DNA of 49,870 nucleotides from Cytophagales bacterium (GTDB lineage Bacteria; Bacteroidota; Bacteroidia; Cytophagales; Cyclobacteriaceae): NCBI GenBank assembly GCA_022360875.1, contig JAKSBZ010000149.1, positions 1 to 49,870 of the forward strand, read 5' to 3'. Shown piece by piece: positions 33,212 to 41,284 of this stretch (position 1 is its first letter; each line of letters starts with the position of its first letter). The notes under the pieces were generated by a model. It saw only the letters and a program-made list of their open reading frames with translations, ran no database searches and was not told where the DNA came from. The position numbers and the translations under genes were made by a program.

Positions 33212-34576
33212 TTAATTCAGAGTCCTGATTAATTCCTTAAACCAGTGAAACACGTGATCGTGGGCATTGAACATGTGGTCCATCCGCAACAGAGTGATGC
33301 CTGCGTAAGCTTTTTCGCGATTCAGGGCATTATGAATTTGTTTCCATCCATACTCGTTGTAAATACCGTCAGCCAGCGCGTTTTCTCCGCTGACCTTCAA
33401 CCGGGCGTAATGGGCGTCGTCGGCGACCCAGTTTACAAGATCTTCGGCCCGGGAAAACCCGTCCTGATCATTGTTGAATTTTTCCAGACATGTGAAGTGT
33501 AGAATCAGCCGTTTTTTTAGCGACGCGGGAACAATTTTCTCCAGCATGTCGAGATATTCGTGGTGGTTTTTGGCTTCCAGTCCCCGGTGCGACTGAATAA
33601 GTCCGGCAGTAATTTCCGCCGCCCGGGGCGTCTGAGGGTCGGAAATTTTCCAATGTATGCCCGGAACTTTGAATCCTATTGGAATTGAGCCGTATTCTCC
33701 GCCGAACACTTTGCAGGCAAGCTTAAGTATTCGGCTGCCGTGTTCGGCCAGCATTTCGTGATACCAATGCGTGAAATCCCTCCCGTATACCGTATCGCAG
33801 TATTTCTTATTTTCAAAAAAATCATCCGTGTCCTCTGGAAAACGAATGTCCTCTATGTTTTGGATTTCCATTTTCCATTTGCCGGCGATTTGCGGAAGGG
33901 TTTTGTACTTCTCGGTCATTGCGTTGCGAAACTGCTTCAGCGCAAGCTCAGAGTAGCATTGAAGCGTGCCCCGGTTGGGAAATGCGCCCCAGTCATGCGC
34001 ATTGTAAGAGGGATAGCGCAATTCGCCCGCGGGCCCCAGACTGATGTTTATTTCGTCTATCAGGTCTGCATGAAAGTGGAAATGGTCGGCAAAGGCGCGC
34101 ATGAAGCGCTCGTAATACGGCATGACGTACTCGTCGGAGAACAGAGAAACATATTCCTGGCATGAAGCGCCCGTTTCGCTTATGTACTGAAAGTCGCGTA
34201 TGTGCGTGGCTCCCTTTACCCGGTGCAGCAGCTCGCCCCAGATCCACAGCGGAATCGGTTGATGGTAGCTATCGCCGATATTGCCTCCGCATTGGTGGAA
34301 AGAAAGTATGGGCACCCACTGGAATCCATGTTTATTCAGCTTTTCAATCATCTGGTCGTAATAGGACCAGTCGTAGAAGCCGGGGCCTTCCTGTTCAACT
34401 TGTCCCCACCAAACATCCACGCTTACGGCATGCACTCCCATATCACGCAGCACCCGAAGCTGATTTTCAAAACTATCCCAAGCGTGCTCCATTGTATGAA
34501 TATTGCCGTTGCCGATATATTCCCGCACATGCAGCGGGGCCATCACGCGAATATATTTAAGTTCTTTTTCCTCCAT
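33212..34576 (-). CDS. Beta-amylase (GH14)
   Basis: This 454-residue enzyme releases maltose from the non-reducing ends of alpha-1,4-glucans. It shows the GH14 motifs HAVSVDVWWGQVEQEGPGFY, ILSFHQCGGNIGDS, EINISLGPAGELRYPSYNAH with the catalytic acid Glu in AGELR, and HFTCLEKFNND with the second Glu. It lacks a signal peptide, so it probably acts on internal glycogen or imported dextrins. The ATG at 34576 follows a run of charged residues (MEEKELKYIRVMAPLHVREY). GH14 is uncommon in Bacteroidota compared with alpha-amylases. The branching enzyme at 14498 would provide its substrate. Confidence 0.93.
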   Translation of the reverse strand: MEEKELKYIRVMAPLHVREYIGNGNIHTMEHAWDSFENQLRVLRDMGVHAVSVDVWWGQVEQEGPGFYDWSYYDQMIEKLNKHGFQWVPILSFHQCGGNIGDSYHQPIPLWIWGELLHRVKGATHIRDFQYISETGASCQEYVSLFSDEYVMPYYERFMRAFADHFHFHADLIDEINISLGPAGELRYPSYNAHDWGAFPNRGTLQCYSELALKQFRNAMTEKYKTLPQIAGKWKMEIQNIEDIRFPEDTDDFFENKKYCDTVYGRDFTHWYHEMLAEHGSRILKLACKVFGGEYGSIPIGFKVPGIHWKISDPQTPRAAEITAGLIQSHRGLEAKNHHEYLDMLEKIVPASLKKRLILHFTCLEKFNNDQDGFSRAEDLVNWVADDAHYARLKVSGENALADGIYNEYGWKQIHNALNREKAYAGITLLRMDHMFNAHDHVFHWFKELIRTLN

Positions 34577-34704
34577 TTCCGGCTTTTTTATTTTTATAAA
34601 ATGAAACTGCCGCAGAGGCAATTGTTCTTTTGATGCCGGTTAAGCCCAGCGCTTTATTCAATAAGCGCAGAGACTGCGAGGAATATATATCTGCTTTTCA
34701 AGCA

Positions 34705-34739
34705 TAAAAAATGCTTTGACCCAACAGTGGACCAAAGCA
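34705..34739 (-). terminator. Rho-independent terminator after rbfA
   Basis: Read leftward, TGCTTTG pairs with CAAAGCA and is followed by TTTTTT (34706-34711 on the plus strand are A6). Confidence 0.75.
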
Positions 34740-34764
34740 CTTGTAATGACCTCGCCAGAAAAAT

Positions 34765-35160
34765 TTAGTCGATTTCTTCCGTGTAGTCATCGGGATTTAC
34801 TTTGTCTTCTTTCGGAATATGCAGACCGCTCAGGATATTGTCGATATTTGCCGCATGCTCCTGTGAAGTATCTATAAGAAATACCAGCTCCGGAACGATA
34901 CGCACCTGCTTGCCGATTTTCAGTCCCAGGTGTTTTCGGATTTCCGATTTGTGGGCGTTAATCTGCTGCAGCAGGGCCTTGTCGTCGTCGGCAAGCAAAA
35001 AGCTCAGAAAGACCTTTGCCACGCTCAGATCCGGACTCATTTCCACCTCGGTTACCGTAATCATCGGCTTGCCAAACAGCTCTTTTGCCTCGAACTGAAA
35101 GATGTGCCCCAAGTCCTTTTGAATCTGCCGGGAATATTTTTGTTGTCTCTTGCTTTGCAT
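34765..35160 (-). CDS. rbfA: 30S ribosome-binding factor A
   Basis: This 131-residue protein is RbfA, a KH-fold factor that binds the 30S subunit during 16S rRNA maturation and cold adaptation. Motifs: KRQQKYSRQIQKDLGHIF at the start, MITVTEVEMSPDLSVAKVFL in the middle, and KQVRIVPELVFLIDTSQEHA with INNIL-like IDNILSGL at the end. The acidic tail (KVNPDDYTEEID) is typical of Bacteroidota. The ATG at 35160 is preferred over an upstream in-frame start. It diverges from the membrane protein at 35252 with about 90 bases between. Confidence 0.95.
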   Translation of the reverse strand: MQSKRQQKYSRQIQKDLGHIFQFEAKELFGKPMITVTEVEMSPDLSVAKVFLSFLLADDDKALLQQINAHKSEIRKHLGLKIGKQVRIVPELVFLIDTSQEHAANIDNILSGLHIPKEDKVNPDDYTEEID

Positions 35161-35186
35161 AAAATTTATGGATAATAAATATTTAA

Positions 35187-35194
35187 TACTTTTG
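35187..35194 (+). promoter_or_regulatory. Possible -7 element for the 35252 gene
   Basis: TACTTTTG fits the Bacteroidota -7 consensus TAnnTTTG. The -33 position upstream has only TTTA near 35165, so the match is partial. Confidence 0.4.
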
Positions 35195-35251
35195 TATATT
35201 TCGCTGACTTCTGTTTTCCAGCACACAAAGTTAATTTAAATTCATAATTCA

Positions 35252-36676
35252 TTGTTCAGATATTTCAGATTAAACGATCCGCTTAGGCTTTTTGGGATAC
35301 TTTTTATCCTCGTACTCACCCAATTGCCTTTTTTGTTGGGAAAAACGCCCTTCACGATTTATGCGCTCAAGCACATGATGCTCGGCAGCAAAGCAGCGGA
35401 AGGAGCCGTGATTTACCGGGACGTGTTTACACATACCGCGCCTTTTTCTGCAATTATTTTTTCATGGCTGCACACGCTTGCGGATCAGTCAGTGACCGTC
35501 TGGCGGGTACTGGCCTTATTGAGCATTTTCTTGCAGGCCTGTATTTTCAACATTCTTATTATCCTAACCAGCGCGTTTAAAGAAAATACTTACACTCCGG
35601 CGCTTCTGTACGTTACGCTGTACAGCGCTTTTTTTGACTTGAGCGAACTCACCCCTTTGCTTATGGCCATGCCGTTCATATTGCTGGGTTTTTATTTTAT
35701 GTTCAGGCATGTTTCCTCTACCCAGCGAAGGGATTTCGAAGTATTCATGATCGGCCTGATGCTGGCTCTGGCCTCGCTGTTTGACTGGACAGCCTCGTTT
35801 TACATCCTTGGCACTGAGCTGGCTCTTGTTTTTCTGACCAACACCATTTTCCGACGCTATCTGCTGGTGCTTGCCGGCGCTTTTATTCCGCTTGCACTGG
35901 TAACATGTTATTACTTTTGGCAGGACGGCCTGGAGCTGTATGCCAGCCAGGGCCCGGGCATGCTGTTCAACTGGGCTAGTTTTCCGCTTCAGGATAAAAG
36001 AATATACGGAATCATCGGCATAGTGCCTTTGCTTTACTTTCTGCGGGGTCTGAAGGCGCTGGGCGGACGGCGCATGAATTACCGACAGGTGCGTTTCAAC
36101 TATATCATGTTTATGATGGCGCTGACGGGCGCGGCGGTTTTTATGTTCTCCGAATACAAAAGCCCTTCCCAGCTCATCGTTCTGATTCCGCCAATTGCGT
36201 ATTTCTCAAACCATTTTCTTCTGGAAATTAAAAAGCCAGTAATGGCCGAAGTTTATTTCGGCTTTCTGTTCCTTGCTCTTCTGTCGGTAAACTATCTGAG
36301 CTATTTTGGGCAGGACCGTTGGTCTTCGCTGTTTAATTTCAAACCTTTGCTTGTACAGGGCATTACTGAGGAGTCTTTGGACAAAAAGGTTTGGGTTATC
36401 GGAGAAGATTTCAGTCCTTATGCCGGGGCGAGCAAGGCCTCAACGCCTTACCTGGAGTGGTCTATCGCCCGGAACGAGCTTACAAACTTGAATTTTTACG
36501 ACAACTTGCGAAGAATTCTCATGCATTTTGAAAACGATTCCCCGGAAGTTATTTACGACCAAAAAAATGTAATGCCTGAGCTTATGGAGAGAATTCCAAA
36601 GCTGCAGGACAAATACGAGAAGCAAGTTGGAAAATCAGTTTACCTTTTAAAGAAAAAGCTTCCGGAGCAGGATTAG
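35252..36676 (+). CDS. Polytopic membrane protein (glycosyltransferase-C-like)
   Basis: This 474-residue protein has about ten hydrophobic helices. The N-terminal section (LFGILFILVLTQLPFLLG, then EGAVIYRDVFTHTAPFSAII) resembles a Bacteroidota group of GT-C-type membrane proteins where an acidic residue in the first outer loop (R-D) is conserved. No donor or acceptor can be named. The C-terminal 100 residues are soluble and charged. A TTG at 35252 is the only plausible start because the hydrophobic region begins at once and no ATG occurs until residue 41. It ends about 40 bases before the convergent comF-like gene. Confidence 0.75.
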   Translation: MFRYFRLNDPLRLFGILFILVLTQLPFLLGKTPFTIYALKHMMLGSKAAEGAVIYRDVFTHTAPFSAIIFSWLHTLADQSVTVWRVLALLSIFLQACIFNILIILTSAFKENTYTPALLYVTLYSAFFDLSELTPLLMAMPFILLGFYFMFRHVSSTQRRDFEVFMIGLMLALASLFDWTASFYILGTELALVFLTNTIFRRYLLVLAGAFIPLALVTCYYFWQDGLELYASQGPGMLFNWASFPLQDKRIYGIIGIVPLLYFLRGLKALGGRRMNYRQVRFNYIMFMMALTGAAVFMFSEYKSPSQLIVLIPPIAYFSNHFLLEIKKPVMAEVYFGFLFLALLSVNYLSYFGQDRWSSLFNFKPLLVQGITEESLDKKVWVIGEDFSPYAGASKASTPYLEWSIARNELTNLNFYDNLRRILMHFENDSPEVIYDQKNVMPELMERIPKLQDKYEKQVGKSVYLLKKKLPEQD

Positions 36677-36716
36677 TCTGTTTTTTAGAATAAGGTAAAA
36701 GAAAAGCTGTTAAAAT

Positions 36717-37403
36717 TCAGGCAAGCGCCAAGGTAGCCAAACCAACTCGGGCTCCTGCCTTGTCCAACAGCTTCAGACATGCCAGGCGTGTAGCGCCGGT
36801 GGTCAGCACGTCGTCCACCAAAAGGATTTGCTGCCCTGCCAGGCTGGCCGCATCGGAAAGCTGAAAAGTGTTTTCCATTTGCCGGAAGCGCTCGCTTTTA
36901 TTCTTCTTGGTTTGTGTTTCTGTTTTCCGAATTCTTTTCAGAAAACTTTGCACCGGAAGTCCAGAAGCGCGCTGCATTCCCAGGCAAATATGATAGCTCT
37001 GGTTGTAGCCTCTTTTGCGCAGCTTGGAAGGATGCAAAGGCACAGGACACAGCGCGTCGTATTCCGCAAGGTTTTCCTGTAAGGCTTGTGCAAACCACAG
37101 GCCTGCAAGCTGCCCGGCGCGGATATTCCCCTGGTACTTAAGCGCATGGAGCAGCGTCTGGCTGACGCCTTCTTTCTGAAATTTCATAAAAGAAAAACTG
37201 TGGCATAATTGAGGGAATTCCGCTAGTTTTGTTCTAATCTCGTATTCAGCCTCTTTCGCGTTCAGCAACGGCAACTCTAGCCGGCAGGACGAACAAAGCA
37301 GTTGGCTTTGCTCATACAGAGCTGCCCGACAGGACAGGCACTGTGGAGGGAAAAGCAGATCAACGAAGTCCGAAAGGCTGTGCGAAGAACCAAAACCATG
37401 CAT
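36717..37403 (-). CDS. comF: ComF family phosphoribosyltransferase-like protein
   Basis: This 228-residue protein has an N-terminal zinc-ribbon-like cluster (PPQCLSCRAALY, LLCSSCRLELP) and a phosphoribosyltransferase domain with the PRPP loop ILLVDDVLTTGATRLACLKL near 193-212. The middle carries HALKYQGNIRAGQLAGLWFA and PVPLHPSKLRKRGYNQSYHI. ComF is needed for DNA uptake in competent bacteria, but the family is widespread and its role in Bacteroidota is not settled. It diverges from the carboxymuconolactone-decarboxylase-like gene 45 bases away. Confidence 0.93.
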   Translation of the reverse strand: MHGFGSSHSLSDFVDLLFPPQCLSCRAALYEQSQLLCSSCRLELPLLNAKEAEYEIRTKLAEFPQLCHSFSFMKFQKEGVSQTLLHALKYQGNIRAGQLAGLWFAQALQENLAEYDALCPVPLHPSKLRKRGYNQSYHICLGMQRASGLPVQSFLKRIRKTETQTKKNKSERFRQMENTFQLSDAASLAGQQILLVDDVLTTGATRLACLKLLDKAGARVGLATLALA

Positions 37404-37448
37404 TTTATTAACCGAAAGCTTTCGGCTGTTTGAAAAGGATAACTAAAG

Positions 37449-37865
37449 ATGGCCACGGAAATAATCCGGGAGGAATCAAACAGTTTGAACCGCTTTGAAA
37501 CACTTACAAGAATGAATCCAGTAGAAGAATTCAATGCGTACCGAAGCAAGATGAACGAGCGCATTTTTGACGCCGACAACAAGGTGATCAAGCGTATTTT
37601 TAACCTGGACACCAATACCTACAAGGAAGGGGCGCTGAACGTGAAGACCAAGGAACTTATGGGGCTTTCGTGCAGCATGGTGCTGCGCTGCGACGACTGC
37701 GTCAAATACCATTTGGAAGCCTGCATGAAGGCCGGCGTGAGAAAAGAAGAGGTTTTCGAAGCTTTTTCGGTGGCCAGCCTTATCGGCGGAACAATTGTAA
37801 TACCGCACCTTCGGCGTGCTGTAGAATACTGGGAAGAACTTGAAAAACTGAATTTGGATGCTTAA
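37449..37865 (+). CDS. Carboxymuconolactone decarboxylase / AhpD-like protein
   Basis: This 138-residue protein belongs to the AhpD/CMD superfamily. The motif CDDCVKYHLEACMKAG carries the CxxC plus downstream histidine used for thiol chemistry in AhpD-like proteins (C-x2-C-x3-H). The flanking helices fit the family (VKTKELMGLSCSMVLRCDDC, VFEAFSVASLIGGTIVIPHL). It may serve as a reductase or peroxidase partner; the substrate is unknown. It overlaps the next gene by 8 bases (ATGCTTAA), so both are translated from one message. Confidence 0.9.
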   Translation: MATEIIREESNSLNRFETLTRMNPVEEFNAYRSKMNERIFDADNKVIKRIFNLDTNTYKEGALNVKTKELMGLSCSMVLRCDDCVKYHLEACMKAGVRKEEVFEAFSVASLIGGTIVIPHLRRAVEYWEELEKLNLDA

Positions 37866-38241
37866 AAAAGACCTAACACTCGCCAGAAAGTGGTCGCGGC
37901 TGCTTAACCGTCTGGAGGAGACGCTGGGCAAGCGTCCTCGAGATGTAAAAGGCGTGCTTTTCGTAATTGGAGTGCAGGAACTCGGCAAGGGCTTTCAGCG
38001 CTTTGAAAAAGAAGAAAAACAGGACCTGATACATATTGCCATCTGTAAAGTGCTCAGCTACTCGGGCTATTACACGCTGGAGGGACTCGATCCGGACGGC
38101 TGGCCGCACTGGAAGCTTCAGAAGAAGCCGCCTTATGTGGACGCACTTGAGCAGGAACAGCTGCTGAAATACCACATTCTGGAATATTTCGAAAAAGAGC
38201 AAGGCTGGCATTTTCCTTTGGAAGGCCAGTTTGAGGACTGA
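37858..38241 (+). CDS. Conserved-looking hypothetical protein coupled to the AhpD-like gene
   Basis: This 127-residue soluble protein was not recognised by name. It has an N-terminal helix (LARKWSRLLNRLEETLG), a central alternation (DVKGVLFVIGVQELGKGFQRF, LIHIAICKVLSYSGYYTLEG) and the tail LDPDGWPHWKLQKKPPYVDA, which has many conserved-looking aromatics. Its ATG overlaps the end of the preceding gene by 8 bases, so its product probably works with or is balanced against that protein. The function is unknown. Confidence 0.75.
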   Translation: MLKKDLTLARKWSRLLNRLEETLGKRPRDVKGVLFVIGVQELGKGFQRFEKEEKQDLIHIAICKVLSYSGYYTLEGLDPDGWPHWKLQKKPPYVDALEQEQLLKYHILEYFEKEQGWHFPLEGQFED

Positions 38242-38273
38242 CACGACAATCATTTTTAAACAAAACTATCACA

Positions 38274-38453
38274 TGAAACATCCATGATTGCCAGGCTTAA
38301 GTATTCGTACTTTATATTATTTTCAGTTATGTTTCATAGCCAACGATTTGGCTAGCATATAGCGTAAGGTAAATTACTGACAGTACTAAATACACACAAG
38401 AGGTTTGCTTGTAATGGATGTTCCATCTGACCATTGAAAAACAATCAAAACAG
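38274..38453 (+). promoter_or_regulatory. Structured leader with 7-codon uORF (MDVPSDH), copy B
   Basis: The micro-ORF at 38414-38437 (ATG GAT GTT CCA TCT GAC CAT TGA) precedes the exonuclease III ATG (38454) by 16 A-rich bases ending ACAG. The upstream arm TGAAACATCCATGATTG is at 38274-38290; its AACATCCAT can pair with ATGGATGTT over the uORF start, enclosing about 130 bases. A second hairpin AGCCAA-cgat-TTGGCT lies in that loop. Confidence 0.6.
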
Positions 38454-39221
38454 ATGAAAATCATTTCTTATAACATCAACGGCATTCGCGCAGGTATTAA
38501 AAAAGGTTTTTTAGACTGGCTTCAGGAAGAGCAGCCCGACATTTTGTGCATTCAGGAAACCAAAGCCCAGCCCGAACAGCTTAATCTCTTGGATTTTGAA
38601 AGTTTGGGATATAAAACCTATTGGTGTTCGGCTCAAAAGAAAGGATACAGCGGCGTGGCGATATTCACGAAACACGAACCCCAAAACGTGGCTTATGGCT
38701 GCGGTATCGAGAAATACGACAGCGAAGGGCGTGTGATTCGCATTGATTTCGACAATTTTTCCGTCTTGAATACTTACATGCCTTCAGGCTCAAGCGGTGA
38801 CGAACGCCAGGCCTTCAAGATGCAGTGGCTTGATGACTTTTACGATTACAGCCAGCGGCTCGTTCAGGATGTTCCGAATCTGATTGTATGCGGCGACTTT
38901 AATATTTGCCACAAGGAAATCGACATCCACAATCCGGACAAGCAGCACAAAACCTCGGGTTTTCTTCCAGAAGAAAGGGCCTGGGTCTCCAAATTTCTGG
39001 AGGGCGGATTCCACGACAGCTTCCGCATTTTCCATGAAGATGTTCCCCACCAATATTCATGGTGGAGCTACCGGGCAGCCTCGCGGGAAAGGAACAAGGG
39101 CTGGCGCATTGATTATCTGATGGTTGCCGAAAACTTGAAAAGCAGCGTGTACGAAGGAGGCATTCTGCCGGAAGCCAAACATTCCGATCACTGTCCGGTG
39201 ATGCTTAGACTGAAAGTGTAG
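38454..39221 (+). CDS. xth: Exodeoxyribonuclease III (AP endonuclease)
   Basis: This 255-residue protein is an ExoIII/APE1-type nuclease that cuts abasic sites and removes 3' blocks in base excision repair. Catalytic residues in order: N7 (SYNINGIRAG), E35 (CIQETKAQ), the Tyr/Asp region LNTYMPSGS, D and N in VCGDFNICH, and the final His in HSDHCPVML. The WRIDYLMV strand is standard. The ATG at 38454 is fixed by the motif MKIISYNINGI and by the shared leader. Length is normal. Confidence 0.96.
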   Translation: MKIISYNINGIRAGIKKGFLDWLQEEQPDILCIQETKAQPEQLNLLDFESLGYKTYWCSAQKKGYSGVAIFTKHEPQNVAYGCGIEKYDSEGRVIRIDFDNFSVLNTYMPSGSSGDERQAFKMQWLDDFYDYSQRLVQDVPNLIVCGDFNICHKEIDIHNPDKQHKTSGFLPEERAWVSKFLEGGFHDSFRIFHEDVPHQYSWWSYRAASRERNKGWRIDYLMVAENLKSSVYEGGILPEAKHSDHCPVMLRLKV

Positions 39222-39271
39222 CTCAACCGGAATATGTGCGAAGCTTTTCCCGGCAGATGCGGGAAAGGCTG

Positions 39272-39898
39272 TCAGCTCATGAATTTTTTTAGTTTTTCCA
39301 GAAATGGAATAACATAACTGAGCAAGGGCGATGTGCCTATCTGAAAGGATTGTCCCAATTTTGCCTGGACAGAAGAGGGGATTCCTTTTTTGAGAAACAC
39401 AGGTTTGCGGGGCATCATTTGATGCAGCAGGGAAGAAGCAATAAGTCCGATGAACAGCTGTAGAGCTAGTCCCTGGTTGCTTAAATAAGGCACTTCTCCC
39501 TGGTATTCGGTTTGCAGCAATGCGGGTGACAAGAAAAACAGGCATTCCAGGTAAAACGGCAAATCGTATTGATAAGCGTGTTTTGGCTTTACGCCCAGCG
39601 CCCACAGGGCAATGTACAAAGCAAGGCTGGCAAGCCCCAGCCCAATCAGTACATTCCAGAATATGCTTCCTTCCAGCATCAGGCATCCGGCAAGCGCCGC
39701 CCATTTCAATCCCGCGGCGGCCCAGTGCACATTTTCGGCATAGCGGCTTCGGGGAATCTGCACACTGGCTGTTTCATAGTGTTCGCTGAAGCCGAAGCGA
39801 GTGCGTTTGTGCGTGTTCTTTCCTTTGAACAGCTTCACTTTCACGGGGCTTCCGTTGGCTTTTTTTCCCGAATAAAAACACTTTTGTTCTTTAGCCAT
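39272..39898 (-). CDS. Hypothetical membrane protein (about four helices)
   Basis: This 208-residue protein starts MAKEQKCFYSGKKANGSPVK. A basic N-terminal 60 residues is followed by about four hydrophobic helices (WAALAGCLMLEGSIFWNVLI, LGLASLALYIALWALGV, LPFYLECLFFLSPALL, LALQLFIGLIASSLL). I do not recognise the family. The ATG at 39898 is preferred over an upstream in-frame start. It is 7 bases downstream of the YitT-like gene in the same direction, so they form one operon. Confidence 0.7.
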   Translation of the reverse strand: MAKEQKCFYSGKKANGSPVKVKLFKGKNTHKRTRFGFSEHYETASVQIPRSRYAENVHWAAAGLKWAALAGCLMLEGSIFWNVLIGLGLASLALYIALWALGVKPKHAYQYDLPFYLECLFFLSPALLQTEYQGEVPYLSNQGLALQLFIGLIASSLLHQMMPRKPVFLKKGIPSSVQAKLGQSFQIGTSPLLSYVIPFLEKLKKFMS

Positions 39899-39905
39899 AA
39901 AATAT

Positions 39906-40766
39906 TTACGCCTTAATTTTTTCAAAACCCTCACCAAAAACGCCCATTACGCTTCCGATGGAAATGAATGCATTGGGATCCTCTTTCTTGGCAATGGACA
40001 ATACCTGTACGTATTCTGAACGCCTCATGATAATCATGATGACCTTTTTCTGTTCTTTGGAATACCAGCCGTGCGCGTCAAGTATGGTCATGCCTCGGTT
40101 TACTTCTTTCTGAATCCGCAGAGCGATACGCTCGTGGTTCTTCGAAAAAATGAACATCTGAATTGATGCATTGCGCCCTGTAAGCACTTGATCCACCATG
40201 TAGGTCATTGCAAACATTACAACAGAGGCATACATAATAGATTCGAGCTTATAGCTAATAAAATAAGTGGCGCCGATAATAACCATATCCATATAAAGCA
40301 GCAAGCGCCCCTGGGCAATGTGCCTTTTGGCTGCAACAATGGACGAAATAATGTCCGTTCCTCCCAGACTGCCTCCTTGAGCCAGAATAATTCCGACGCC
40401 TGCGCCTGCTATGGCTCCCCCGATAATGGCGGCCATAAACAAATCACTAACAACAGGTTCTGTAATTGCCCGCTGAGCAGCCCAAAACAGCAAAGAGCTG
40501 AGAGCTACGCCAAACAGGACTTTCAGACCGTACGATCTGCCAAGCTGATTGACACCTAAAACCAGCAAAAACAAATTGATTCCCAAGTAACTGAATGCAA
40601 CAGGAATTCCTGTCAACTGAAATACAACGGTGGAAATACCGCTCACGCCTCCTCCGGAAATATTGGAAGGGATAATAAAAGCTGTCCAGCCAATAACAAA
40701 CATCACGATTCCCAAACAAATCAGAGAATACTCTTTGATGACTTTAAGATACGGTTGCCTTTTCAT
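39906..40766 (-). CDS. YitT family membrane protein (DUF161/DUF2179)
   Basis: This 286-residue protein has about five or six membrane helices and a C-terminal soluble DUF2179 domain. Family marks are the Gly-rich first loop IIPSNISGGGVSGISTVVFQ, GGAIAGAGVGIILAQGGSLG, GGTDIISSIVAAKRHI and the soluble RGMTILDAHGWYSKEQKKVI. It is a predicted transporter or channel with no known substrate. The start at 40766 is chosen because the shared leader (copy C) places ACAG directly before this ATG; an upstream TTG at 40790 is not favoured. Confidence 0.93.
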   Translation of the reverse strand: MKRQPYLKVIKEYSLICLGIVMFVIGWTAFIIPSNISGGGVSGISTVVFQLTGIPVAFSYLGINLFLLVLGVNQLGRSYGLKVLFGVALSSLLFWAAQRAITEPVVSDLFMAAIIGGAIAGAGVGIILAQGGSLGGTDIISSIVAAKRHIAQGRLLLYMDMVIIGATYFISYKLESIMYASVVMFAMTYMVDQVLTGRNASIQMFIFSKNHERIALRIQKEVNRGMTILDAHGWYSKEQKKVIMIIMRRSEYVQVLSIAKKEDPNAFISIGSVMGVFGEGFEKIKA

Positions 40767-40859
40767 CTGTTTTTTTAAATCGTTTTTCAATAATCAGATG
40801 GAACATCCATGAAAATCATGCATGGATGTGCATTAAAACCGATTATCATGAATGTTTCA
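40767..40859 (-). promoter_or_regulatory. Structured leader with 7-codon uORF (MDVPSDY), copy C
   Basis: On the minus strand the micro-ORF runs 40810-40787 (ATG GAT GTT CCA TCT GAT TAT TGA), 20 bases before the YitT ATG (40766), with ACAG at the junction. CATTCATGATAATC pairs with GATTTTCATGGATG over the start codon with one mismatch and one G-T pair. The upstream arm sits at 40839-40859. Confidence 0.65.
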
Positions 40860-41284
40860 TTTATTTTATAGGTTTTCGTTAGTTAGACGCGACTTCCCAA
40901 GCTAGCGTATTTAGGATGATTCTTGTGGAAGTTTAATCTGTCTATTAATTACCGCGCAATACTCCACAGCTGTCATACCCAGAGACTTCGCGTGTTTTCC
41001 GAACAAAAGTATTACTGCAAATGTATAACAGAAACTGAAGGGGCGAATAAACTTTTTCTTTTTTAAAATTCATCTCCTTCCTTTAAAAAATATTTTATTT
41101 CCCGCATTTTCCTTTTAAACATACTTCAATAAAAAAATAAAATACAACAAAAAGCAAGTGGAATTCTTTGAAGTAAACAAATTAAATCTGCTTGAAAAGT
41201 TAACAATGATTTGAAACAAAAAGAGCCCCGAGAGGGACTCTTTCATTAGGTTTTTGGGGATGGGTTGTGCAAGCCGGCTACCGG
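40811..41284. other. Intergenic region between YitT-like leader and TonB receptor gene
   Basis: About 470 AT-rich bases without a believable coding frame lie between two leftward genes. The part near 40839-40859 is the upstream arm of leader copy C. The part at 41217-41243 is a terminator for the TonB receptor gene. Nothing else could be identified; the promoter for the YitT gene must lie here, but no consensus match was convincing. Confidence 0.4.
41217..41243 (-). terminator. Rho-independent terminator after the TonB receptor gene
   Basis: Read leftward, AAAGAGTCCC pairs with GGGGCTCTTT across a 5-base loop, with one interior mismatch, followed by TTTTTG. Confidence 0.75.

Noticed and set aside
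38338-38353. Hairpin AGCCAA-cgat-TTGGCT as a terminator of the upstream gene
   Set aside because: No T run follows; it is inside the leader loop of copy B and is not called separately.
40766-40790. TTG at 40790 as the YitT start
   Set aside because: The leader alignment with copies A and B puts ACAG directly before the ATG at 40766; the earlier codon lies in the leader.
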